Part shown: in pieces, positions 33,704 to 42,517 of the stretch | How positions within the stretch are numbered: the stretch's first letter is position 1 | Layout of the letters: every line of letters starts with the position of its first letter | DNA from: Alcaligenaceae bacterium | Lineage (GTDB): Bacteria; Pseudomonadota; Gammaproteobacteria; Burkholderiales; Burkholderiaceae_B | Reading direction: 5' to 3' | Assembly (NCBI GenBank): GCA_013416455.1 | Contig: JACCES010000019.1 | Location: 1 to 64,000 of the forward strand | DNA: 64,000 bases | Program-made: the position numbers and the translations under genes | Notes under the pieces: generated by a model | What the model was told of the DNA's origin: nothing | The model's input: the letters and a program-made list of their open reading frames with translations, nothing else | Databases searched by the model: none

Positions 33704-34882
33704 TTGGATACCCCAGGAGCACAAACCCCACTGACCGCGGAAGACGAAGCCGAACTCCTGCATGCCATCGATGCCTGGGCGCGGCGTTCGCTGCGTCCCG
33801 AAGTGGTGCGCGAGTTCGATCATGCGGATCGATATCCCGCGCATATCGTCGAAGAAATGAAAGAGCTCGGGCTTTTCGGGGCGACGATCAGCCCCGAGTA
33901 CGGCGGCCTGGGCCTGCCCGCCAGCACCTACGCAAAAATCGTGATGCGTATTTCGTCCGTATGGATGTCCATCACAGGGATCATCAACTCCCATCTGATG
34001 CTGGCCCTGGCCATAGAAAAATTCGGTACTCCGGAACAAAAAAAGAAATGGCTGCCCAGTCTGGCTTCCGGCGAGATCCGGGGGGGGCTGGCACTGACCG
34101 AACCGGATGCCGGAACCGATCTGCAAGGCATTCGCACGACCGCGCGGCGGGAAGGCGACCACTATGTCATCAATGGCACCAAGACCTGGATCACCAACGC
34201 CGTGGAGGGCTCCTGCTTCGGCCTGCTGGTCAAGACGGACCCGGACGCTCAGCCTCGCCATAAAGGAATGAGCCTTTTCATCGCCCCCAAGAACCCGAAT
34301 TTCATCAGCACGCGGAAACTGCCGAAACTCGGGTACAAGGCGATCGACACCGGCGAGCTCATCGCCGACGACTACCGTCTTCCGGCGGAAAACCTCATAG
34401 GCGGCGTCGAGGGCCAGGGTTTCTACCAGACCACGGGCGGGCTGGAGCTCGGGCGGATCAACGTCGCGGCCCGCGGCGCGGGGATCGCGGAAGGCGCCCT
34501 CCAGCTGGCGACGAAGTACGCACAAATCAGGCACACCTTCGGCAAGCCCATAGCGGAACACCAGGCCATTGCATTGAAGCTGGGTGAAATGGTGACCCGC
34601 GCACGCGCGGCGCGGCTGCTCACCCTCGATGCCGCCGCAAGCTTCGATCGAGGCGAACGCTGCGACATGGAAGCCGGCATGGCGAAGTACTTTTCATCCG
34701 AAGCCGCGCTGGAAAACAGCGTCGAGGCGATGCGGATTCATGGCGCCTACGGGTATTCCCAGGAATACGACATCGAAAGGCTGTATCGGGACGCTCCGCT
34801 GACATGTATCGGGGAAGGCACCAACGAGATGCAGCGCATCATCATCTCCAAGCAGTGGATCAAAAGGAACCCGGAATCATGA
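33704..34882 (+). CDS. Acyl-CoA dehydrogenase
   Basis: The 392-residue enzyme has the normal family length and blocks: FGATISPEYGGLGLPASTYA, GLALTEPDAGTDLQGIRT, INGTKTWITNAVEG, QIRHTFGKPIAEHQAI, and the C-terminal YRDAPLTCIGEGTNEMQRIIISKQW. The translation start is TTG 33704, three bases after GAGGTGA; no ATG suits the family N-terminus. It leads a five-gene plus-strand operon and overlaps the next gene by ATGA. With CaiB enzymes and MaoC downstream it should dehydrogenate a (possibly dicarboxylic) acyl-CoA. Confidence 0.92.
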   Translation: MDTPGAQTPLTAEDEAELLHAIDAWARRSLRPEVVREFDHADRYPAHIVEEMKELGLFGATISPEYGGLGLPASTYAKIVMRISSVWMSITGIINSHLMLALAIEKFGTPEQKKKWLPSLASGEIRGGLALTEPDAGTDLQGIRTTARREGDHYVINGTKTWITNAVEGSCFGLLVKTDPDAQPRHKGMSLFIAPKNPNFISTRKLPKLGYKAIDTGELIADDYRLPAENLIGGVEGQGFYQTTGGLELGRINVAARGAGIAEGALQLATKYAQIRHTFGKPIAEHQAIALKLGEMVTRARAARLLTLDAAASFDRGERCDMEAGMAKYFSSEAALENSVEAMRIHGAYGYSQEYDIERLYRDAPLTCIGEGTNEMQRIIISKQWIKRNPES

Positions 34883-36090
34883 CGGCCGAGAATGAGCCCA
34901 AGTCCGGCGCCGCATCCCGACCCGCGCACCTGCCGTTGCAGGGCGTCCGGGTGCTCGCGGTCGAGCAATTCGGCGCCTCGCCCTACGGAACGATGTTTCT
35001 CGCCCACATGGGCGCGGATGTCATAAAGATCGAGAACCCTTCGACGGAAGGCGATCCGTCCAGGCGGACCGGCCCGTATCTGCTCGACACGCACGACGGC
35101 CTTTACTTCCAGAGCTGGAACACCAATAAGCGCAGCATCGTTCTTGACATCAAATCGAAGGGCGGCCGCTCGGATTTCGAACGCCTGGTCGCACAGGCCG
35201 ACGTGGTCATCAACAATCTGCGGGGCGATCAGCCAGAGAAGCTGAAGCTCGATCACGCCGCCCTCTCGCCCTTGAACCCGGCCATCGTATGCGTGCACAT
35301 CTCGGCCTACGGCCGCGACAACACCCGCGCGGGCTGGCCCGGATACGACTACCTGATGCAGGCGGAAAGCGGCCTGATGCACTTGACGGGCGAACCCGAC
35401 ACGCCGCCCGCAAGAATCGGCGCCCCTTCCATCGTGGATCACATGACGGGGATGACGTCCATGGTCGGGCTGCTCGCCGCCCTGCTGCGCGCCCGCGAGA
35501 CCGGCGAAGGCTGCGATGTGGATACCTGCCTGTTCGACGTGACGCTGCACCAGCTGGGCTACACCGCCACCTGGCTGCTCAACGAGGGCCACATGTCGGA
35601 GCGTCAGGAACGCAGCGGCCATTACTCGCTCGCTCCCGTCCAGACCTTCCCCACCGCGGACGGATGGATCTTCATCATGTGCATGACGCAGAAATTCTGG
35701 GAAGCCTTGCTGCCCATCATCGGCCGCAACGACCTCGCCGCAATGCCTGAATTCGAAACCCCCGCCACCCGCTACGATCATCGCGGGAAACTCACTGAAA
35801 TCCTGGATGAAACGTTCCGGCGCCATCCCACCGATTACTGGCTGTCCAGGCTGCAAGGCGTGCTGCCCGTGGCGCCCGTCCGCAACCTGGCCGAGGCGCT
35901 GCGGGACGACTTCGTGGCAGAGTGCGGCATGCTGTCCGTCATGTCGCATCCCAAGCAGGCCGAGCTTCACATGCTGTCCAATCCTTTGAAATTCAACGGC
36001 CGGCGACCCGCGATCAGAAGCTGTTCGCCGCTGGGCGCCGATACCGAAGCGGTCCTGTCCTCGGTTCCCACGGGGGAAACAACCGAATGA
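34879..36090 (+). CDS. CaiB/BaiF family III CoA-transferase, first copy
   Basis: The 403-residue protein has LPLQGVRVLAVEQFGASPYG, MGADVIKIENPSTEGDPSR, NTNKRSIVLDIKSKGG, and GYDYLMQAESGLM, whose aspartate (about residue 157) is the expected nucleophile. Family III enzymes move CoA between carboxylic acids without a ping-pong acetate step. It overlaps both neighbours by four bases. Two different CaiB proteins in tandem could form a heteromer or act on different acid pairs, for example succinyl-CoA with a dicarboxylate. Confidence 0.9.
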   Translation: MTAENEPKSGAASRPAHLPLQGVRVLAVEQFGASPYGTMFLAHMGADVIKIENPSTEGDPSRRTGPYLLDTHDGLYFQSWNTNKRSIVLDIKSKGGRSDFERLVAQADVVINNLRGDQPEKLKLDHAALSPLNPAIVCVHISAYGRDNTRAGWPGYDYLMQAESGLMHLTGEPDTPPARIGAPSIVDHMTGMTSMVGLLAALLRARETGEGCDVDTCLFDVTLHQLGYTATWLLNEGHMSERQERSGHYSLAPVQTFPTADGWIFIMCMTQKFWEALLPIIGRNDLAAMPEFETPATRYDHRGKLTEILDETFRRHPTDYWLSRLQGVLPVAPVRNLAEALRDDFVAECGMLSVMSHPKQAELHMLSNPLKFNGRRPAIRSCSPLGADTEAVLSSVPTGETTE

Positions 36091-37202
36091 AGCTGTCCGG
36101 AATCCGCGTCATCGACCTGTCCAACTTCCTGCCCGGCCCTTACCTGACACTGGAAATGGCCGACCATGGCGCACAGGTGATCAAGATCGAGCAGCCCGGG
36201 GTGGGCGACCCGGGCCGCGGCATCGGGCTGTCCGATGGCCCCCACACCGTCTTCTTCCGCAACCTGAACCGGGGCAAGGACAGTCTGGCCCTGGACCTCA
36301 AGACCAGCCGTGACCGCGAAATACTGCTCGATCTGATCGATACCGCCGACGTTTTCGTGGAGTCCTTCCGCCCCGGCGTGGCCAAACGGCTGGGAGTCGA
36401 CTACGGCACATTGAGCGCCCGCAACCCCCGGCTTGTGTACTGTTCCCTCAGCGCATACGGCCAGGACGGCCCGTATCGCGACCGGCCGGCGCACGATCTG
36501 GCCATACAGGCGCTCAGTGGCGCGCTGAGCCTGAACGTCGACGCCGCCGGCGCCCCCGCCATCCCCGGCCTGCCCGTGTCCGATTATCTGAGCGCCCTGC
36601 ATGGCCTGGCCGGCATCGCCATGGCGCTGCTGCGCCGCGAAAGCACGGGCAAAGGCGACTACCTGGACATTTCCATGATGGACAGCATGGTGGGCGCCCT
36701 GCGCAATGCCCTGGGCCCCACCTTCGCCGAGGGGCGCCAGCCCGATCCACTGCAGGAACGGACGACCGGCGGCAGCGCCTTTTATCGCATCTACGAAACC
36801 CGCGACGGCCGCCACATCGCACTGGCCGGGCAGGAGCCCAAGTTCGTGCACGCCCTGCTGGACGCGCTGGGCCGCGCGGACCTGGCCCCGCTTTGCCTGC
36901 GGGGCCCGGGAACGCACCAGGCGCCCGTCGTCGAATTCCTGCGGCAGACCTTTCTTCAGGCCACCAGCGAGGAGTGGCGGCGGCGGCTCGAAGCGCTGGA
37001 CGTCTGCTTCGGAACGATACAGACACTGCCCGAAGCCATGCGCGACCCCCATGTGCTCGCGCGCCGGATGGTGCTGCACGATGCGGACGGCCGGCCTCAT
37101 ATTGCCAGCCCCATCCGTTTCCTGGATGAACCTCCGTCTTATGAACTCACGCCACCCGATTTGAATCAGCGCCAGCATCTTGCCAAGGACAAGCAACCAT
37201 GA
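36087..37202 (+). CDS. CaiB/BaiF family III CoA-transferase, second copy
   Basis: The 371-residue protein shares the fold but only moderate likeness with the preceding copy: MKLSGIRVIDLSNFLPGPYL, HGAQVIKIEQPGVGDPGRGI, NRGKDSLALDLKTSRDRE, AHDLAIQALSGAL (nucleophile aspartate about residue 137), KGDYLDISMMDSMVGAL. It is shorter at both ends. ATG 36087 overlaps the previous stop, and its own stop overlaps the MaoC start, so the unit is tightly coupled. Confidence 0.9.
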   Translation: MKLSGIRVIDLSNFLPGPYLTLEMADHGAQVIKIEQPGVGDPGRGIGLSDGPHTVFFRNLNRGKDSLALDLKTSRDREILLDLIDTADVFVESFRPGVAKRLGVDYGTLSARNPRLVYCSLSAYGQDGPYRDRPAHDLAIQALSGALSLNVDAAGAPAIPGLPVSDYLSALHGLAGIAMALLRRESTGKGDYLDISMMDSMVGALRNALGPTFAEGRQPDPLQERTTGGSAFYRIYETRDGRHIALAGQEPKFVHALLDALGRADLAPLCLRGPGTHQAPVVEFLRQTFLQATSEEWRRRLEALDVCFGTIQTLPEAMRDPHVLARRMVLHDADGRPHIASPIRFLDEPPSYELTPPDLNQRQHLAKDKQP

Positions 37203-37705
37203 CACGCAACATGATCGAGATCGAACCCGGACGCTTCCGCGAAAGTTTCGGCCGCTATTTCGAGGACTTCGAGATCGGCCACATCTACGAGCACAGGCCG
37301 GGACGCAGCGTCACACAGAACGACAACATCTGGTTCACCCTGCTGACCATGAACACGCACCCCTTGCATTTCGATGACGAATACGCTTCCAAGTCGGAGT
37401 TTGGCCAGGCGCTGGTCAACAGCTGCCTGACGCTGTCCATGGTGGTCGGCATGAGCGTCAGCGACGTCAGCCAGAAAGCCATCGGCAACCTGGGCTGGAG
37501 CGACATCCGGTTGAGCGCCCCCGTGTTCGTCGGAGACACGCTGTACGCCGAATCCACCGTGATCAATAAACGCGAATCCGCCAGCCGGCCCACTCAGGGA
37601 ATCGTTACGGTACAGACGACGGGCAGGAAGGCGGACGGTACCACAGTGATCAGTTTCGAGCGCACCGTTCTGGTTCCCAAGCGCGGCCATGCCATCGACG
37701 ACTGA
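37199..37705 (+). CDS. MaoC-type enoyl-CoA hydratase
   Basis: The 168-residue hot-dog-fold protein has GRYFEDFEIGHIYEHRPGRSV, the active-site loop NIWFTLLTMNTHPLHFDDEYA, the LVNSCLTLSMVVGMS helix and RLSAPVFVGDTLYAESTV. Similar single-domain proteins hydrate mesaconyl-CoA or other branched enoyl-CoA. It overlaps the CaiB gene by ATGA. After the dehydrogenase forms a 2,3-enoyl-CoA, this enzyme would add water, giving the hydroxyacyl-CoA. Confidence 0.9.
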   Translation: MTRNMIEIEPGRFRESFGRYFEDFEIGHIYEHRPGRSVTQNDNIWFTLLTMNTHPLHFDDEYASKSEFGQALVNSCLTLSMVVGMSVSDVSQKAIGNLGWSDIRLSAPVFVGDTLYAESTVINKRESASRPTQGIVTVQTTGRKADGTTVISFERTVLVPKRGHAIDD

Positions 37706-37744
37706 AAAACATCCTACTGATCCATAGGCGACCGAGGAAAAACA

Positions 37745-38806
37745 ATGCCTGACACTCAAAAAAAGCAGCTCGTGTATTTCGAAAGCTGGGTCGACCCCTG
37801 CGCACTGGATATCCTGGGCGAACGGGCCGATATACAAGTGAATCAGCTGCGCTACGGGGGGCCGGCCGAATCGAACTGGGAACACATGCGGGCCGCCATG
37901 GGCTACCAGTCCTCATCCCGCGTCGAATTGCGGGAACCCTGGTTTGCGGACGCCGCGCTGCTCGAACGCTGCCCCAGGCTGCTGGCGGTGTGTTCCACGG
38001 GCGCCGGCTATGACATGATCGACGTCGACGCGTGCACGGCCGCCGGCGTCATCGTCTGCAACCAGGGCGGCAGCAATCGCAACGCCGTTGCCGAACACGC
38101 CATCGGGCTGATGCTGTCGGTGTCGAAGAAAATCGGAGCCGCCGACCGTGCGATGCGCTCGCAGCCCGATGTGGAACGCTTCTTCTATACCGGCAACGAC
38201 CTGCAGGGCAAGACCGTGGGCCTGATCGGTATCGGGCAAATCGGAAGCCGGACAGCCGAGTTGTGCAATGCCTTCGGCATGACGGTGCTGGCGTATGACC
38301 CCTTCCTGGATTCACAGCAGGTTTCGGCGCGGGGCGCCAGGCAGGTCGATCTGGGGGATCTACTGCGCGTGGCGGACTTCGTGAGTGTCCATTGCCCAAG
38401 AACCGAAGCGACGTTCGACATGTTCGGCGCCAAGGAATTTGCCTTGATGAAGAACACGGCCTGCTTCATCAATACCGCAAGAGGCGGCATCCACAACGAA
38501 GCCGCACTGTACGAGGCGCTGAGGGAACAACGCATCGCGGGCGCCGGGCTCGACGTGTTCCTCGACGAACCGCCGCCGCCCGACCATCCCCTGCTTTCCC
38601 TGGCCAACGTCGTGGCAACGCCCCACATCGCCGGGATCTCGTTTGAAGCGCTGCATAACATGGCTTCTTATGCGGCTCATCAATGGATAGACATTTTCGA
38701 TGGCAGGATTCCCCCCCGGATCATGAACCCCGAGGCCTGGCCGCGATACAGCGAACGATTCCGGGAAATCCTCGGGTTCGCTCCCCAGGAACTGGTGGCG
38801 AATTAA
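37745..38806 (+). CDS. D-2-hydroxyacid dehydrogenase (NAD-dependent)
   Basis: The 353-residue protein has the NAD site KTVGLIGIGQIGSRTAEL and the catalytic triad positions: Arg in NTARGG, Glu in LDVFLDEPPP, His in VATPHIAGIS. A short N-terminal extension (MPDTQKKQLVYFESWVDPCA) is typical of the phosphoglycerate-dehydrogenase-like group. It ends the operon, 39 bp after MaoC, and may reduce a 2-oxo acid or oxidise a 2-hydroxy acid released by the pathway. A GC-rich hairpin without a T-run follows (about 38812-38850). Confidence 0.9.
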   Translation: MPDTQKKQLVYFESWVDPCALDILGERADIQVNQLRYGGPAESNWEHMRAAMGYQSSSRVELREPWFADAALLERCPRLLAVCSTGAGYDMIDVDACTAAGVIVCNQGGSNRNAVAEHAIGLMLSVSKKIGAADRAMRSQPDVERFFYTGNDLQGKTVGLIGIGQIGSRTAELCNAFGMTVLAYDPFLDSQQVSARGARQVDLGDLLRVADFVSVHCPRTEATFDMFGAKEFALMKNTACFINTARGGIHNEAALYEALREQRIAGAGLDVFLDEPPPPDHPLLSLANVVATPHIAGISFEALHNMASYAAHQWIDIFDGRIPPRIMNPEAWPRYSERFREILGFAPQELVAN

Positions 38807-38856
38807 CAGCGCGGCGGGCGGGCGACGGGCAAACTGCCCGCCGCCTGAAACCCGTA

Positions 38857-39456
38857 TCAGCTGTAGCGCACCAGTTCCGGATGATCCATGTTCTCGAAGA
38901 TCCCGCGCACGCGGCCCTGCCACGCATCGGCGAAGGCCGCGCGCTGTTCCGGCGTGGCGTCCTCGCTCATGGCCAGGAACAGCCGGGGCATCATGCCCGC
39001 CGGGGGCGGCACCACGCCCGAATCGAAGCTCACCGTCACCCGCTCGCCCGTGTCCAGGCGTTCGAACCGGATGTCGCCGTCGACGGGCTGCCCGAAATGC
39101 AGCAGATTGCGCCGATCGAACCGCCCGCGCAGGCCCTTGAACCCCGTATCGGCGGTGGCGCCCGTGATGTAGCCGACGACACTGGCGATGACGCCCGTCA
39201 CCCCCTCGACGGCGCTGTTGCGGAAAGACACCGATATGCCGCCCCGCAGCGGCGGCGCGTCGCCATAAAGCCTCTTCAGGGCCTGGGCGGTCATGATCCA
39301 TGCCCCGGCCACCGTCGGGCAGGAATGGCCGGTCAGCTTGACGGCCTCGGCATACGAATATTCGATCAGGCCGTCCTCGGCCGAACCGAGCAGCTGCGCA
39401 AGCGGATCGCGCAGGACAAGTGTGGGAATGGTGTCGAAGAAATCGGGATGAGCCAT
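38857..39456 (-). CDS. FmdE-like protein of unknown function
   Basis: The 199-residue protein has the FmdE signature region TGHSCPTVAGAWIMTAQALKRLYG and RGGISVSFRNSAVEGVTGVIASVVGYITGAT, then FKGLRGRFDRRNLLHFG. FmdE is named for formylmethanofuran dehydrogenase operons of archaea, but homologues are widespread in bacteria that do not make methanofuran, with no clear role. The Cys of HSCP could bind metal. It is convergent with the hydroxyacid dehydrogenase and stands alone. Confidence 0.75.
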   Translation of the reverse strand: MAHPDFFDTIPTLVLRDPLAQLLGSAEDGLIEYSYAEAVKLTGHSCPTVAGAWIMTAQALKRLYGDAPPLRGGISVSFRNSAVEGVTGVIASVVGYITGATADTGFKGLRGRFDRRNLLHFGQPVDGDIRFERLDTGERVTVSFDSGVVPPPAGMMPRLFLAMSEDATPEQRAAFADAWQGRVRGIFENMDHPELVRYS

Positions 39457-39551
39457 GTCGGTGTTCCATCATCTGCCGGATGAGGTTCACTGTATCGCGA
39501 CCAAAACCCGGCGGCCCGATAGGCCCGCCGCCACTCATGGTTATTGGCGCG

Positions 39552-39600
39552 CTGATGCCAGGCCCATATGCACATATAATCTATTGGATAAAATGCACAT
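39552..39600 (+). promoter_or_regulatory. Promoter and candidate autoregulatory repeats of the ccdAB-like pair
   Basis: A perfect -10 TATAAT (39575-39580) has a weak -35 (CTGATG, 39552-39557) 17 bp upstream. ATGCACAT occurs at 39568-39575 and again at 39593-39600, 25 bp apart, bracketing the start of transcription, as expected for an antitoxin operator. Confidence 0.55.
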
Positions 39601-39631
39601 CAGTCAGGCCATCACTGATAAGGAGCCGAAC

Positions 39632-39880
39632 ATGCTCACCGCAAGCAGCCCCCGCGGCGCCGCCAAACGCGCCACCAATGTGTCGCTGTCCGAAGACCTG
39701 CTCGCGGAGGCCAAAGCGTTGCATATCAACATTTCGCAAGCGGCTGAAGCGGGCGTCACACAGGCCATCGCACGCAGGCGCTCGGAGCTCTGGTTGGTTG
39801 AAAACCAGGAAGCCATAGAAAGCTCCAACGACTTCGTCGAAAAGCACGGCCTGCCATTGACGAAGCACAGGATGTTTTGA
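39632..39880 (+). CDS. ccdA: CcdA-family antitoxin
   Basis: The 82-residue protein has the ribbon-helix-helix start KRATNVSLSEDLLAEAKALHINISQAAEAGVTQAIARRRSELW and the flexible C-terminal toxin-binding tail ESSNDFVEKHGLPLTKHRMF. AAGGAG precedes ATG 39632. It should repress its own promoter and neutralise the CcdB partner. Its TGA overlaps the toxin ATG (TGATG), the usual coupling in this system. Confidence 0.88.
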   Translation: MLTASSPRGAAKRATNVSLSEDLLAEAKALHINISQAAEAGVTQAIARRRSELWLVENQEAIESSNDFVEKHGLPLTKHRMF

Positions 39881-40179
39881 TGGACCGCTACAACGTCTAC
39901 CCCAATCCGTCAGGCTCGGGGTACCTCCTCAATGTCCAGGCGGACATCCTGCAGCCATTCAACACACGGGTCGTTGTCCCATTGCTGCCGCTGAGCCAGT
40001 CGCCCAAGCCTGCGAAGACACTCAACCCCTTGTTCGACATAGACGGCGTGCAGCACGCGATGGTGACGCAGTACATCGCAGCGATTCCGGCCAAGGAACT
40101 CAAAAGCGTCGCCTTCAGCCTTGCGCATCGGAATGACGAAATCGTCGCCGCCATCGACTTCCTGTTTCACGGATTCTAA
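39880..40179 (+). CDS. ccdB: CcdB-family gyrase-targeting toxin
   Basis: The 99-residue protein reads MDRYNVYPNPSGSGYLLNVQADILQPFNTRVVVPLLP and ends VAFSLAHRNDEIVAAIDFLFHGF, matching CcdB, whose C-terminal aromatic-Gly-Phe-type tail contacts gyrase. Length is normal (about 100). The pair is probably functional and may stabilise the accessory islet beside tRNA-Met. Confidence 0.88.
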   Translation: MDRYNVYPNPSGSGYLLNVQADILQPFNTRVVVPLLPLSQSPKPAKTLNPLFDIDGVQHAMVTQYIAAIPAKELKSVAFSLAHRNDEIVAAIDFLFHGF

Positions 40180-40189
40180 ATCGCCAGCG

Positions 40190-40342
40190 GCGGCAATGCG
40201 GGCTATCGGTATCGCCCACGCAATCGCAGCAACCGCGCTCGTTCATGGCATGACCTTAGTGACGCGAAACGTGGTTGATTTTCAGTTGTCTGGTGTGACG
40301 ATTCTCAATCCTTGGGAAGATCGGGCTGGTTTAGGTTGCTGA
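40190..40342 (+). pseudogene. 3' remnant of a VapC-type PIN toxin
   Basis: The frame reads AIAATALVHGMTLVTRNVVDFQLSGVTILNPWED, the conserved end of VapC toxins (the TRN..DF motif with its last acidic residue). No PIN N-terminus or antitoxin is present; only about 40 codons remain right after ccdB. Its tail overlaps the end of the monooxygenase on the other strand. It records an earlier toxin-antitoxin module at this site. Confidence 0.7.
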
Positions 40343-41858
40343 AATTCCACGTGTAACCTTGCAAGTCAAAATATCGAGCCAATGCATCCGGCGCTGATCG
40401 AACAGCGGCCAAAGCGACATACGTGTCAGGCCGGAGCAAATACATAGCATTACGTTCTATGGCAACTCTTTGATAGTCAGGTTTCCAGTCGACGACCTGG
40501 AGCGTGATGTGATGTCTTTCGCACCACCCACGGAGCGCCGGGTCGGCTTCGCCATAGACGTGAACCTGCCAACCGATCGTCTCAGGGGCTTTGTAGTTGT
40601 CGAAACCTTGTGAGCCAGTCCACGGAAGCCGGTCGCCACCGTGTACATGCCCGGCCTCGCCCGAACTGAGCGTACTGTCCCGATAATGCAGCGTTGTCTG
40701 CGAAACCGTCTTGAACAGAAACTCACGCATGTTGCTGATCTTGTACGCCACGCTTGCAATGGTCGGAACGATATGGGTTTTGATGAAGTCAGCCAGGCTT
40801 CCTTCACTAGTTGCCAATGTAAACAAACGGTCGGTGGTGGCCACTAGCTTTCGGGCGAATGCCTGCCGCTCAACGGCATAGCTTTCAAGCAGGCTGGTTG
40901 GAGCATGCCCCTTGATGACATCGGCAAGCTTCCAAGCAAGATTGTTCGCATCAAGAAGACCCGTGTTCATCCCTTGTCCACCGGCGGGACTGTGGATATG
41001 TGCAGCATCGCCCAACAAGAACACGCGGCCACGCTGGAACTCGTCAGCAATTCGGTGATGGACGCGGTAGGTGGAAAACCAATTGACCTTGTGGACTTGC
41101 AGCCCCAGGTGCTTGATTGCGTCCTGCCGTACATCCGCGAACGTCAACGTCTCCATCTTATCGGCGCGCTCGTCCCGGACAGTGCCGATAAGGCGCCTCT
41201 GTCCGTTCTCGCCGTACGACAATACAAGCGCAAAATCACCGCTGTCGAGTGCAATATGCGCTTCGTCCGCCGGTTCCAGGCCGCTCGCCTCCACGTCGGC
41301 GACATAGAACGCTTGTTTGTAGGTTCCCCCTTCGAATCCGGCTCCCAACTGTTGGCGAACAGTGGAACGCGCACCGTCACAACCGGCAAGGTATTGCACT
41401 TGCGCCGTAGATTCGGTTCCATCCGCCAGTCGGAGAAGCGTAGTGACACTCTCTCCCTCATCCTGGAAAGAAAGCAGCTCGGTTTTCCGTTCAACCACGA
41501 CGCCCATCGTTGCCAGTTTCTCGACTAATAGCCGTTCGTGCTGATCTTGGGGATAGACCGTGACGAATGGATACGGCGTGATATCGGCACCGGCATCCTT
41601 GAAAACGATCTTGACCCGATGCTTGCCGCGCGCCCACATGTTCATGGAAGGATTTTTATGTCCCGCCAAAACAATTGGCTCTGCCAGATCCAACTGGCGA
41701 TAAAGCTCCAGAGTGCGTGCCTGCACAATCATGGCCCTGGAGGTTTCGCCCGGTCCCGCGCTTTTGTCGATGATCCGAACGTTGACACCCTGCTTGGTCA
41801 GCCACAATGCCAAGGCAAGGCCCGTAGGACCCGCCCCCACGATCAGTACGTTGTCCAT
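40305..41858 (-). CDS. FAD-dependent aromatic monooxygenase (PHBH fold)
   Basis: The 517-residue protein has the Rossmann motif VLIVGAGPTGLALALWL (G8..G13), the DG motif LAGCDGARSTVR and the FAD-ribityl motif GRVFLLGDAAHIHSPAGGQGMNTGLLDANNLAWKL. The C-terminal region ends in a thioredoxin-like part common in phenol-hydroxylase relatives. It hydroxylates an aromatic or polyketide-like substrate using NAD(P)H and O2. Base composition is lower in GC than surrounding catabolic genes, suggesting acquisition. No pathway partners are adjacent, and its 3' end touches the VapC remnant. Confidence 0.88.
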   Translation of the reverse strand: MDNVLIVGAGPTGLALALWLTKQGVNVRIIDKSAGPGETSRAMIVQARTLELYRQLDLAEPIVLAGHKNPSMNMWARGKHRVKIVFKDAGADITPYPFVTVYPQDQHERLLVEKLATMGVVVERKTELLSFQDEGESVTTLLRLADGTESTAQVQYLAGCDGARSTVRQQLGAGFEGGTYKQAFYVADVEASGLEPADEAHIALDSGDFALVLSYGENGQRRLIGTVRDERADKMETLTFADVRQDAIKHLGLQVHKVNWFSTYRVHHRIADEFQRGRVFLLGDAAHIHSPAGGQGMNTGLLDANNLAWKLADVIKGHAPTSLLESYAVERQAFARKLVATTDRLFTLATSEGSLADFIKTHIVPTIASVAYKISNMREFLFKTVSQTTLHYRDSTLSSGEAGHVHGGDRLPWTGSQGFDNYKAPETIGWQVHVYGEADPALRGWCERHHITLQVVDWKPDYQRVAIERNAMYLLRPDTYVALAAVRSAPDALARYFDLQGYTWNFSNLNQPDLPKD

Positions 41859-42113
41859 ACGCTGCTCCTTTTCTAAAAAATAGCCGGCGGGTCCTTTAAG
41901 ATTAACAGGACGCAGGTGTCAAAGCAGGCCAGTTCGACAGCGGCGGTGTAATAAGGGCGGATTTGCCCAGTCGCCCGAATTTGGCGTGTTTCATCCTTAT
42001 CTTGAATGGGGATCCAGCTGCCGCCAACCTACGCTCCTCCAGGCCCAGGCAAGTTTATCCTTGAGCCGATCTGAGGCATCTTAAGGCCATATCAATCCAC
42101 TACGGAGATGGCC

Positions 42114-42488
42114 ATGTCCGACGAGCAACGAGTCGCCAAGCGAGCGGCACATACTGCTTTCCCTGCAGCGCCTGCGTTCTATCGGATCGCCGATGTGATC
42201 CGGATCACGGCGCTCAGTCGCGCGACGATCTATCGGCGCATATCAGAGGGGCGCCTTCCACGCCCCGTCAACCTGGGCGGTCGCGCATGCGGCTGGAGGC
42301 CGGCGGCCTTGAACGAGTGGATAGGGAATCCTCAGGGATACAGGGAAGAGGTGGAGCAACAGGAGCCTGTCGCAACCAGCCCGGCGCGGCGTCGTCGCAA
42401 CACCGAACGTCTCAACTTGTCTCGCATCCGCCGCCGGAACTCGGACACGAAGCAAAAACAGGGGTTGAGAAATGAGAAAAGGGCTTAG
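42114..42488 (+). CDS. AlpA-like helix-turn-helix regulator
   Basis: The 124-residue protein has the AlpA core FYRIADVIRITALSRATIYRRISEGRLPRPVNLGGRACGWRPAALNEWI, then an Arg/Gln-rich tail. ATG 42114 is preferred because GGAG (42104-42107) abuts the ATG at 42108. AlpA proteins regulate integrase or excision genes in P4-like elements and ICEs. Here it stands alone next to tRNA-Met with no integrase, so it is probably left over from a lost island. Confidence 0.8.
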   Translation: MSDEQRVAKRAAHTAFPAAPAFYRIADVIRITALSRATIYRRISEGRLPRPVNLGGRACGWRPAALNEWIGNPQGYREEVEQQEPVATSPARRRRNTERLNLSRIRRRNSDTKQKQGLRNEKRA

Positions 42489-42506
42489 CGGATGACCGCT
42501 AAGCCC
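42474..42506. terminator. Bidirectional-looking terminator between alpA and tRNA-Met
   Basis: GGGCTTAGCG (42481-42490) pairs perfectly with CGCTAAGCCC (42497-42506). On the minus strand it is followed by TTTTCTC, fitting termination of the tRNA transcript; the alpA stop lies inside the left arm. Confidence 0.7.
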
Positions 42507-42517
42507 TTGATATTCCT

